Translations under genes and position numbers: made by a program
In this document: in pieces, positions 5,799 to 12,472 of the stretch
Layout: each line of letters opens with the position of its first letter
Numbering within the stretch: position 1 is the stretch's first letter
Assembly (NCBI GenBank): GCA_964608055.1
Contig: CAZSMJ010000021.1
Coordinates: 1-22,871 of the forward strand
Direction of reading: 5' to 3'
Length of the DNA: 22,871 bases
From: JALYNX01 sp964608055
GTDB lineage: Bacteria > Actinomycetota > Acidimicrobiia > Spongiisociales > ZC4RG35
Notes under the pieces: generated by a model
Told to the model about the DNA's origin: nothing
Database searches by the model: none
Seen by the model: only the letters and a program-made list of their open reading frames with translations

Positions 5799-5825
5799 GA
5801 AAGGACCGGGTCTCCCGGTCCTTTC
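5799..5825. terminator. Bidirectional terminator between bS22 and the histidine kinase
   Basis: The 12-bp perfect stem GAAAGGACCGGG (5799-5810) pairs with CCCGGTCCTTTC (5814-5825) around the loop TCT. It begins 7 nt after the bS22 stop and 21 nt from the end of the convergent kinase gene. The AAA/TTT at the stem base serves as a short U run on either strand. Confidence 0.75.
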
Positions 5826-5845
5826 CTCATGAGGGAGTCGGCGGA

Positions 5846-7369
5846 TTAAGCCTTCAGGGTCTTTCCAGCTGGAACCTGGGGATCAGTTGAAATGCTGGGA
5901 GTTTGCTCCCCACTCGTCTCTTTTTCGCCCAGATCCACCCAGAGTGGTAGCTCTATCAAAAAGGTGGTCATCCCATCCCGGCGCTGGTAGGTGAGGTTTC
6001 CGCCCATGCGCCGCACCAACATTCGGGCAATGGAAAGCCCGAGCCCCACACTGCCGGTCAGGAGGGGGCCACGACCCTCGTGGATGAATCTCTGAAACAA
6101 CCGGTCCTTTAGCTCAGGCTTCACGCCAGGCCCGCAATCGGTGACCGCCAGGACATATCGCAACTTCTCGATTCGACCGGTGACAGCAATTGGGGCCTGT
6201 CCATGCTTCTGGGCATTTGAGAGCAGGTTCCGAAGAACCTGTCGCAGCCGGAGGCGATCGGCGCTCACGTGTTCGGGAGCGACCCTCGAGATGACTTCTA
6301 AGCCCATCGCGCGCATAGGGGCCAGCACGGCTTCAACTTCGGCGTTGGGGTCAACTCTCTCACGCCGGAAGCTCAGCCCATCATCATCGGCGCGCGCTGC
6401 GGTGAGCAGATCGTCGACCATGCGGCTCAACTCGTCTGCCTCCATCGCAATCAAGGTGGCGAACTCGGTGGTCAGCTCCGGATCAGACGAAATCTGCTCA
6501 TCGAGAAGTGTCGTGGCAAAGCCATAAATGCTGGTGAGGGGTGTTCGCAATTCGTGAGAGACGTCGGCGATGAAGTCGTCCTTGGTCTGGGCGATCTCAC
6601 GCTGGCGTGCCAACTCCTGTTCCAGGTCTTTCTGACGTTGTCGACGACGCACGCTGCTTCGGAACGCGAATACGGCTCCGAGCGGGATCGCGAAGGCGAC
6701 CAGGAAGCTCGAGGCGTTGGCGATGCGCCCGGCATCCTCCTGTGCCAGCTCGAGTTGGTTAACGACGAGGCCACGATCGCTGGCCAGCAGCTGAGCGAGT
6801 ACCTGATAATCGTCGTCGATCGCCAGCAGATCGGCGTCTGTGGGGGATCCAGGGTTGCCATCAGCAATCTGATCCACGAGTTTTTCTACCGATGCAGCAA
6901 AGCCGTCGGAGGCTTTTTGCAGCAGCTCACGCTCATCTGCATCCGACATCTGGCCGGCCAGCCTGTCGACCCTGACGGCCATCTCAGTGATCCCGGCCTC
7001 AACCGCCTCAACCGACCAGGCAAGGTCAGCCTCCTCGGCAACGCCCGCCTCAGTTGCCGAAAGGACGAGGAAAGCTTGGACTGCACGGTTCCGTGTAGTG
7101 GCAACAGCGCTGAGCACAGCTTCGTCGTAGATCCCACGGGTGCCAATCTCGGCGTTCTGCACCGAGCTCCGGGCGGTTGCAAACACAGCAGCCGACGCCA
7201 CGACAACCGTGGCCAAGGTGACTACGACCATGGCTAACAGGGCGGTGTGACTGCCGGTCTTAGATGCGAGATCGGTTTCCAAGGAGTCGTGGTCCGAGTT
7301 GGCGACGTTGACCTCGTTTTCGACTGGGGACCGCCGGAGAGCCCCCTGAAGGAGCCGGCGGATATTCAC
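5846..7369 (-). CDS. Membrane sensor histidine kinase (orphan)
   Basis: 507 residues. The layout is a cytoplasmic N-tail, a transmembrane helix at about 42-66, an all-helical extracytoplasmic sensor of about 150 residues (acidic, resembling a four-helix-bundle or CHASE3-like sensor), a second transmembrane helix at about 219-237, a short coiled linker, the HisKA domain with IADVSHELRTPLTS (phospho-accepting H272), and HATPase_c with N-box LRNLLSNAQKHG, G1 DCGPGV (411-416) and G2 GSVGLGLSIA (439-448). It autophosphorylates and would pass phosphate to a response regulator, none of which is in the window. The GTG start overlaps the stop of the upstream surface-protein gene (GTGA) and has an AGGGGGA site, so the two are translationally coupled. 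It likely senses something connected with that surface protein. Confidence 0.9.
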   Translation of the reverse strand: MNIRRLLQGALRRSPVENEVNVANSDHDSLETDLASKTGSHTALLAMVVVTLATVVVASAAVFATARSSVQNAEIGTRGIYDEAVLSAVATTRNRAVQAFLVLSATEAGVAEEADLAWSVEAVEAGITEMAVRVDRLAGQMSDADERELLQKASDGFAASVEKLVDQIADGNPGSPTDADLLAIDDDYQVLAQLLASDRGLVVNQLELAQEDAGRIANASSFLVAFAIPLGAVFAFRSSVRRRQRQKDLEQELARQREIAQTKDDFIADVSHELRTPLTSIYGFATTLLDEQISSDPELTTEFATLIAMEADELSRMVDDLLTAARADDDGLSFRRERVDPNAEVEAVLAPMRAMGLEVISRVAPEHVSADRLRLRQVLRNLLSNAQKHGQAPIAVTGRIEKLRYVLAVTDCGPGVKPELKDRLFQRFIHEGRGPLLTGSVGLGLSIARMLVRRMGGNLTYQRRDGMTTFLIELPLWVDLGEKETSGEQTPSISTDPQVPAGKTLKA

Positions 7370-8619
7370 GAGTCCCCCTTGTTGTCTTCAGGCCGTCCGA
7401 GGAAGGCGAATGTGAAGCCCCGACTCTCAAAGACCACCCAGAGCATCCCTGCCATCAGCAAAGCTATGGGCAGCATGATCGCCTTGCCGCTGTCGGTCAT
7501 CGCCTCGAGCACGAACCCGAGAATCATGAGAGGCGAGGCGACTATTGCCGCTGCCCAAGGGGGTATGACCAGCTCGAGGCCATTGATGATGGAGCCGGTC
7601 CAGCCGCTCGCCCGGGTCGAGGCGATCGACGCTGCGTCTAAGCCCACCGCCGCCAGAACAGGGTCCTCCACATTCCCAAAACTCAGATCGGACAGAGCGC
7701 CTCCGACCGGGAGCGCCGCCTCCTCGCCGGCTTCGACCGGCCCAAGACCGACGTTCGGCCCAGATCCTGCGCCGGGTCGGACGGAGACGGCCAGGGTCGT
7801 GCTGGAGCCATCGGTTTCAGGTGCGGTGGTCGAAGTGGCCGCGATGGGTGCGACTGTGGTCGTCGGGCCCTGAGGTGGTTGGGTTGCCGCGGGGACGGTT
7901 GTCGTCGGCGCAGCGGTGGTCGTGGTAGTCGTAGTTGTCGGGGCGACGGTCTGCAGGGACAAGCTGGACGGGTATGCGGTGGTGTCGTATGCGAACCACA
8001 TGTCGTCGTCAGAGTCGTCTCCTACTACCACCTTGATGGCGAGTGAGCGGTTGCTAGCGATCGAGTAGGTCACCGAACCGAAGTCGATTGTGTTAGACAC
8101 CCAAGCCCCTGACGGGCTCCAGGGAGTGGACTCCCTCGAGCCTTGGTCGATGAGGACGCAGTTGTTGCCGCCCGGGTTGCAGTCGAGCAGAAAGGCTTCG
8201 ACACGACCCCCCTTGTCGTCCTCAAAATCCTTCATTGCACTCCAAAAGGTGAGTGTCACCTGACCACTGATAGCCATTTCGGCATGCGGTGCGACCCAAA
8301 GCTGGTACTTGCCCGAGTCGCTTTCGTTCCACCCCTCGTCACTCTTGTCCAGGGTTCGGCCCGGATCGGAGTCCTCACCGGGGTCGTAGTTGGGCAATGA
8401 GCCCGCGTCGGGCGCCGCTGTGGAGAGGTCGGCCTTGGGGACTCCCGTGCCTTTCAGGTAATAGATCCCAGTGTCCGCGTCGGCCTTGGTTGCCGGCATG
8501 ATGACTAGGGAGATCGAGGCCAAGAGGGCGACAACGACCATCGGCGCCAGTAGACGCCGGGTTTTGCGCGATCTCTGCACCGAGCGACCAGAATCACGCC
8601 TTTTCCCCGTTCTCATCAT
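7366..8619 (-). CDS. Secreted, membrane-anchored surface protein of unknown function, coupled to a histidine kinase
   Basis: 417 residues, not matched to a named family. It has a basic N-terminus (KRRDS...RSRKTRR), a signal sequence hydrophobic core at 23-41, and likely cleavage after ATKADA (near 48). An exported domain of about 50-225 is rich in aromatic and beta-strand segments (GIYYLKGTGVP, YQLWVAPHAE, VTLTFWSAMK) and has the possible disulfide C147/C154 (DCNPGGNNC). A Thr/Pro/Ala linker (about 227-274), a Gly-rich stretch and two transmembrane helices (about 353-373 and 379-398) follow, with a short charged tail. The linker resembles glycosylated wall-spanning spacers. Its 4-nt overlap with the kinase gene suggests a shared signalling role, with this protein as ligand-binding or co-sensor part. 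The start is the ATG at 8619 (a second ATG follows at once); no ribosome site is seen. Confidence 0.72.
   Translation of the reverse strand: MMRTGKRRDSGRSVQRSRKTRRLLAPMVVVALLASISLVIMPATKADADTGIYYLKGTGVPKADLSTAAPDAGSLPNYDPGEDSDPGRTLDKSDEGWNESDSGKYQLWVAPHAEMAISGQVTLTFWSAMKDFEDDKGGRVEAFLLDCNPGGNNCVLIDQGSRESTPWSPSGAWVSNTIDFGSVTYSIASNRSLAIKVVVGDDSDDDMWFAYDTTAYPSSLSLQTVAPTTTTTTTTAAPTTTVPAATQPPQGPTTTVAPIAATSTTAPETDGSSTTLAVSVRPGAGSGPNVGLGPVEAGEEAALPVGGALSDLSFGNVEDPVLAAVGLDAASIASTRASGWTGSIINGLELVIPPWAAAIVASPLMILGFVLEAMTDSGKAIMLPIALLMAGMLWVVFESRGFTFAFLGRPEDNKGDS
7798..7941 (-). repeat. Low-complexity Thr/Pro/Ala linker coding region
   Basis: Encodes about residues 227-274 of the surface protein, including a run of eight threonines and repeated APTTT/TVAP units. 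It reads as a flexible, probably O-glycosylated spacer. The repetitive codons make it prone to length change. Confidence 0.6.
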
Positions 8620-8727
8620 GCGATTGGTATCGGTAGAACATGGAAATGGCTGTAATCGGCTCCCCGACTCTCACCCAGCCTGCAGTGATCGATTCAGGCC
8701 GAAAACAGGCCCTGCATAAGGAGACGG

Positions 8728-9546
8728 CTACTTGCCTTTCAGGAATCGCTCGATTTCGTCGACGAGATGCCCGCCCTCGTCGTCGGCTTCCTGTTCCAGG
8801 CGCTCGACGTACTCCTCCAACTCGGCGTTGCCCTCGATGGCGGCGTCAACCGTGGACAAGAAGTTGCGAGACGCGGCTGCGAGCTCACCGATGTCGAGGG
8901 TGACGCCTATCAACTCCGATGCCTTGAGCGCCAGGGCCTCGGTAGCCGGCGGGTACTCCTGGTTGGAGAGATAGTGGGGAACCGCGGCCCACAGCGAGAT
9001 CACATCGATCCCGGCGTTGCCCAGGGCGTGGTTGAGGACACCGACGATTCCGGTCGGGCCCTCGTAGCCCGACGGCAGCAAACCATGGAAGGTGAGGTCG
9101 TCTGGTCGGTTCGCCGAGCCGACCAGAGGCACGGGGAGGGTGTGCGCGACCTGGCCGATGAACGCCCCCATCGTCACCGCTCGCTTGACCCCCACCGCGC
9201 GCAGGGTCTCCACCAGATCGTTGGTGAAGGTCTTCCAGCGGTAATGCGGCTCCTCGCCGAGCACGATGACCAGGTCTCGCTCCGACCCTCGCACCGCGTA
9301 GATCTCGTTGCGGGGCCAGGTGATGGAGCGGATCCCGGTGGAGTCCAATTCGACGATCGGGCGGCGCACCTGGAAGTCGAAATGGTCGTCGGGGTCGATG
9401 ATGGCGAAGATCTCTGCGTCGAGTTTGGTGAGGAACTCCGTGGCCGCCTGGCTCGCCGACTCACCGGCGTCACCCCATCCCTCGAAGGCAATCAGCGCGA
9501 CCGGCTCCTGGAGGATCGGTCTGTCAAGCCATTGCAGCGAGGCCAT
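8728..9546 (-). CDS. PAC2 family protein (proteasome-assembly-chaperone-like)
   Basis: 272 residues with the PAC2 fold signature: an N-terminal strand and EGWGDAGESASQAATEFL (GWnDAG motif), then LVIVLGEEPHYRWKTF, VTMGAFIGQVAHTLPVP, and SGYEGPTGIVGVLNHA. The C-terminus is a charged helical tail (ELEEYVERLEQEADDEGGH). Actinobacteria with proteasomes carry PAC2 homologues of unsettled role; archaeal and eukaryotic relatives act in 20S assembly. No proteasome gene is visible here. I prefer the ATG at 9546, because TAGGTT stands 7 nt upstream (leaderless pattern). A TTG three codons earlier is possible. It lies 34 bp downstream of copA on the same strand. Confidence 0.87.
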   Translation of the reverse strand: MASLQWLDRPILQEPVALIAFEGWGDAGESASQAATEFLTKLDAEIFAIIDPDDHFDFQVRRPIVELDSTGIRSITWPRNEIYAVRGSERDLVIVLGEEPHYRWKTFTNDLVETLRAVGVKRAVTMGAFIGQVAHTLPVPLVGSANRPDDLTFHGLLPSGYEGPTGIVGVLNHALGNAGIDVISLWAAVPHYLSNQEYPPATEALALKASELIGVTLDIGELAAASRNFLSTVDAAIEGNAELEEYVERLEQEADDEGGHLVDEIERFLKGK

Positions 9547-9553
9547 GGCGGTC

Positions 9554-9584
9554 AACCTACACGCAGACTCCGGATAATTGTCAC
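9554..9584 (-). promoter_or_regulatory. Promoter of the PAC2 gene, overlapping the copA stop
   Basis: On the minus strand GTGACA (9579-9584, 5/6 to TTGACA) and TAGGTT (9554-9559) are separated by 19 bp, with 7 nt to the ATG at 9546. This would produce a leaderless message and allow PAC2 expression independent of copA, whose stop codon overlaps the -35. Confidence 0.4.
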
Positions 9585-11803
9585 GACCAGTAGGGCGCGA
9601 ACCTCTTCAGCCGGAGGGCGTTCAGCACGACCGAGAGCGAGGAGAGGGCCATTGCTCCAGCTGCGATCATCGGGTCGAGCAGCCCGACCGCCGCCAGCGG
9701 GATGGCGGCCACGTTGTAGCCGAACGCCCAAAACAGGTTCTGGCGAATGGTGCGGAATGTGGCGTTGGCCAAATCGATCGCGGTCGGCACCAGACGGGGG
9801 TCGCCGTTGAGCAAGACCACATCGCCGGCCTCGAGCGCCACTTCGGTGCCCGATCCCACCGCCATCCCCAGGTCGGCCTGAGTCAACGCCGGAGCATCGT
9901 TGATCCCGTCTCCGACGAAGGCTACCTGCGCTCCTTCGGCCTGAATCCTCGTCACCAGCTCCACTTTTTCGTCGGGCAGCACTTCGGCGTCGACTTCGGT
10001 GATGCCTACCTGTTCGGCGATTCGCGACGCGGTTCGCTGGTTGTCCCCGGTGACCATCCGGGTTGTGATCGCGGTCGCGTTGAGGCGGGCCACCGCTTCG
10101 CGTGATTCCTCCCGAACCGTGTCGGCGACCGCTATCACTCCTTTGACCTCCCCGTCCCAGCCGGCGAGGAAAGCCGTCTTTCCCTCTTCCTCGAGTGTCG
10201 TCAGCAAGTCACGCCAGCGGTCGGCCACCAGAAGACCGCGGTCCACCACCAGCTTCTCCTTGCCTACAACCACTTCGCGACCGCCGATCGAGCCGACTAC
10301 TCCAAGCCCGGCCAGGCTCTCCACCCGGTCGGGGTCATGAAGCTGGATCCCGCGCTCGTCGGCTCCGAGGGCCACGGCCTTTCCGATCGGATGTCCCGAC
10401 GCCGCCTCGACCGACGCCACCAGATGGAGGAACTCACTGTCGTCGACATCGCTGGCGACATCGGTGAGATCCATCACTCCGGTGGTCAGCGTTCCGGTCT
10501 TGTCGAAGAGGACGGTGTCGACATAGCGCGCCCGCTCGAAGACCTCAGCTTGCTTGAAGAGAATCCCGATCTCGGCACCGCGGCCGCTGCCGACCATGAT
10601 CGCAGTCGGTGTGGCCAGGCCGAGGGCGCAGGGACAGGCGATGATCAGAACCGCAACCCCTGCCCGCAACGACTCGGGCACCTCGTTGCCCAGGGCGAGC
10701 CAGACCACAGTGGTCGCGATCGAGATCAGGATCACGATGGGAACGAAGATCGAAGAGACCCGGTCGGCCAGTCTCTGGATCGGTGCCTTGGAATTCTGCG
10801 CCAGTTCCACCATGCGAACGATTCCGGCCAACGCAGTGCCGGCTCCCACCGCGGTGGCACGGACCTGGATCATGCCGACCTGGTTGACGGTGGCGCCGAA
10901 CACCGGGTCACCGACCCTCTTGTCGACGGGCAGTGACTCGCCGGTGAGCATGGACTCGTCGATGGACGAGGCACCGGACTCGATGATCCCGTCGGTGGGG
11001 ATCTTCTCTCCCGGCAGCACCACCATCAGGTCGCCGGGGAGCACGTCCCCGATCGGAACCGATCGTTCCACCCCGTCGACCAACACCCGGGCCTCCCGGG
11101 CTGCGAGCTCGACGAGACGGTGCACCGCGGTCGAGGCCCGCCCCTTGGCCCGGGCCTCGAAGGCGCGACCGAGGGTGATCAGGGTGACGATGACCCCCGA
11201 GATCTCGAAGAAGACCGGCAGGTCGGAGAAGAGGGCAAAGACCGAATAGACGTAGGCCGCGAGCGAACCCATGGAGATGAGGGTGTCCATGTTGGCGCTG
11301 AAGTTGCGCGCCTGCTTGAGGGCAACCCTGTGGAACTGCCACCCGCCCCAGGTGACCACCGGTGTCACCATGACCCCCTGCAGAGCCCGGTTCCAGAAGG
11401 CCTCCGGCCCGAACATGGCCAAGAGCATGGCGGGCGCGGTGAGGGCGGCCGCGATCCAGAAACGGCGCCACTGCACGTCCTCGCTGTCGTGATAGTGATC
11501 CATCAGATCCCGGCCGTGCTCACCGGATTCGTGAGGAGAGATGCTGTACCCGATCTTGCCCACGGCGGCGGACAGGGAGTCGAGATCGGCGCCTTGGTTG
11601 ACACGAACCAGCGCGGAGGCCCCTGCCAGGCTCACCGAGGCGTTCTCCACCCCTTCCTGGCGGCTGAGGACACGTTCGATCCTCACCGCACAGGTGGCGC
11701 AAGTCATGCCGTCGACGTCGAATAAGACCGTCTCGGAGTGCTCGCCGTGGGTGTCAGCCGAAGACGGCGTAGCCCTGCTCCTCGATGGTGTGTTTGATCG
11801 CAT
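9581..11803 (-). CDS. copA: Copper-translocating P1B-type ATPase
   Basis: Exports Cu(I) across the cytoplasmic membrane at the cost of ATP. The domains in order are: N-terminal heavy-metal-associated domain with GMTCATC (C35, C38); helices; actuator with MLTGES; the metal-site helix with ACPCALGLATPTA (CPC, the Cu signature); the phosphorylation site DKTGTLT; GHPIGKAV, the HP locus of P1B ATPases; and the hinge GDGINDAPAL. About 740 residues from the ATG at 11803. No ATG, GTG or TTG occurs in this frame between 11803 and the HMA domain, so the gene must start inside copZ (50-nt overlap) or use another mechanism. No Shine-Dalgarno precedes 11803. Product identity is firm; the start is not. Confidence 0.9.
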   Translation of the reverse strand: MRSNTPSRSRATPSSADTHGEHSETVLFDVDGMTCATCAVRIERVLSRQEGVENASVSLAGASALVRVNQGADLDSLSAAVGKIGYSISPHESGEHGRDLMDHYHDSEDVQWRRFWIAAALTAPAMLLAMFGPEAFWNRALQGVMVTPVVTWGGWQFHRVALKQARNFSANMDTLISMGSLAAYVYSVFALFSDLPVFFEISGVIVTLITLGRAFEARAKGRASTAVHRLVELAAREARVLVDGVERSVPIGDVLPGDLMVVLPGEKIPTDGIIESGASSIDESMLTGESLPVDKRVGDPVFGATVNQVGMIQVRATAVGAGTALAGIVRMVELAQNSKAPIQRLADRVSSIFVPIVILISIATTVVWLALGNEVPESLRAGVAVLIIACPCALGLATPTAIMVGSGRGAEIGILFKQAEVFERARYVDTVLFDKTGTLTTGVMDLTDVASDVDDSEFLHLVASVEAASGHPIGKAVALGADERGIQLHDPDRVESLAGLGVVGSIGGREVVVGKEKLVVDRGLLVADRWRDLLTTLEEEGKTAFLAGWDGEVKGVIAVADTVREESREAVARLNATAITTRMVTGDNQRTASRIAEQVGITEVDAEVLPDEKVELVTRIQAEGAQVAFVGDGINDAPALTQADLGMAVGSGTEVALEAGDVVLLNGDPRLVPTAIDLANATFRTIRQNLFWAFGYNVAAIPLAAVGLLDPMIAAGAMALSSLSVVLNALRLKRFAPYWS

Positions 11804-11963
11804 CGAGGTCGGTGGTGTTGTCGTCGTAGGTGACTTCGACAGTCGCATCGGCGATGGCCACTTCGACTGACGAGACCCCGGGCAGGGCTCCGACAGCACC
11901 TTCGATGCTCATCTTGCAGTGATCACAGTGGATCTCGGGGGCTTGGAGGATTGCCTGTTGCAT
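11754..11963 (-). CDS. copZ: Copper chaperone, heavy-metal-associated domain protein
   Basis: A 69-residue ferredoxin-like HMA protein that would carry Cu(I) to the adjacent ATPase. The metal site is IHCDHCKMS (C13, C16) at the end of strand 1. It is followed by the IEGAVGALPGVSSVEV helix-strand pattern and EEQGYAVFG at the C-terminus, all as in CopZ. The start ATG at 11963 has TACACT 8 nt upstream, again the leaderless pattern, with no clear Shine-Dalgarno. Its 3' end overlaps the copA reading frame, shifted by +1. No CsoR or CueR regulator gene is visible nearby. Confidence 0.87.
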   Translation of the reverse strand: MQQAILQAPEIHCDHCKMSIEGAVGALPGVSSVEVAIADATVEVTYDDNTTDLDAIKHTIEEQGYAVFG

Positions 11964-11971
11964 CTCGATCA

Positions 11972-11977
11972 AGTGTA
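11972..11977 (-). promoter_or_regulatory. -10 box of the copZ-copA operon
   Basis: TACACT on the minus strand, 8 nt before the copZ ATG. No good -35 is seen 16-19 bp upstream, so an activator or an ECF-type sigma may be involved. Confidence 0.4.
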
Positions 11978-12015
11978 CGGCTGGGAGCAGTCGTTTATTC
12001 CCGCGCAGGCCTGGT

Positions 12016-12050
12016 AAAAAAGAGAGCCCCGGTCGAAACCGGGGCTCTCT
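12016..12050 (-). terminator. Rho-independent terminator after the zinc-knuckle gene
   Basis: The 12-bp stem AGAGAGCCCCGG (12021-12032) pairs with CCGGGGCTCTCT (12039-12050) around TCGAAA. On the minus strand it is followed by six Ts (the plus-strand A run at 12016-12021). It separates the zinc-knuckle gene from copZ. Confidence 0.85.
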
Positions 12051-12103
12051 GGTTGTCTGGCTTGGGACTGGGAGGGGGAGAGGACCTGTCCCGGCCAGAG
12101 AGA

Positions 12104-12301
12104 TCAGGCGTCCTGCTCGTCCATGATCTTGCCCCGGACCCGCGGGAAGCGGACCGGCGCATGGGCGTGGCAATACTCGGCCTTGTTGTACTGCGAGAGT
12201 TTGGTGGTACAGCCTGGCTTCGAACAGATCCGGTCCTGGCTGAAACGCCGCGACGGTCTGGTGACGCCCTTGATGGCTGCCCCTCTTACGATGTCTGTCA
12301 T
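12104..12301 (-). CDS. Small zinc-knuckle protein, function unknown
   Basis: 65 residues with a Cys4/His-type cluster: CSKPGCTTKLSQYNKAEYCHAH (spacing C-x4-C-x12-C-x-H, with one more His nearby). The LSxYN core between cysteine pairs recurs in small actinobacterial zinc-binding or DNA-binding proteins, so nucleic-acid binding is possible but unproven. The N-terminal part is basic (RGAAIKGVTRPSRRF). I chose the ATG at 12301 because GGAGG lies 8 nt upstream; an ATG two codons earlier is too close to it. A monocistronic unit: promoter-like TATTAAT upstream and a strong terminator downstream. I do not assign a family name. Confidence 0.65.
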   Translation of the reverse strand: MTDIVRGAAIKGVTRPSRRFSQDRICSKPGCTTKLSQYNKAEYCHAHAPVRFPRVRGKIMDEQDA

Positions 12302-12333
12302 GTTCATGGCCCTCCGTGTGGGCCGGTTCTCCA

Positions 12334-12340
12334 ATTAATA
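12334..12340 (-). promoter_or_regulatory. -10 box of the zinc-knuckle gene
   Basis: TATTAAT on the minus strand, 32 nt before the ATG at 12301, leaving room for a leader with a GGAGG ribosome site. No good -35 is seen. Confidence 0.35.
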
Positions 12341-12372
12341 CGTTGAATTGTCTTCTGTGGTTCTCGAAAGGT

Positions 12373-12446
12373 GGGTCGCTGGCGACCCTTGTGGTCCCAA
12401 CTTTGCGATCCCACCCCTAAAACGAAGGTAAACAATCCCCCGTTTT
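12373..12446 (-). terminator. Inverted repeats after the M3 peptidase, weak terminator candidates
   Basis: Two inverted repeats occur in the 171-bp gap: GGGTCGC/GCGACCC with a 2-nt centre (12373-12388) and AAAACG/CGTTTT with a 16-nt loop (12419-12446). On the minus strand the second ends in CGTTTT. Either could end the peptidase message; the first could equally be an operator. Confidence 0.3.
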
Positions 12447-12472
12447 GTCTGTGATAAGACGTTGCGGACCGG

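Noticed and set aside
8620..8727. Terminator or promoter elements in the gap between the PAC2 and surface-protein genes
   Set aside because: Only a short, bulged GGCC-type pairing and no clear -10 at the right distance from ATG 8619; nothing strong enough to list.
8767..9810. 347-codon plus-strand open frame across the PAC2 gene and the copA end
   Set aside because: Covers two genes in antisense, low-complexity Arg/Gly-rich translation, no motif or promoter.
11754..11765. prfB-like programmed +1 frameshift site at the copZ stop
   Set aside because: The sequence GGC TGA C lacks the CTT slippery codon and an internal Shine-Dalgarno at the right distance; kept only as one option in the copA start finding.
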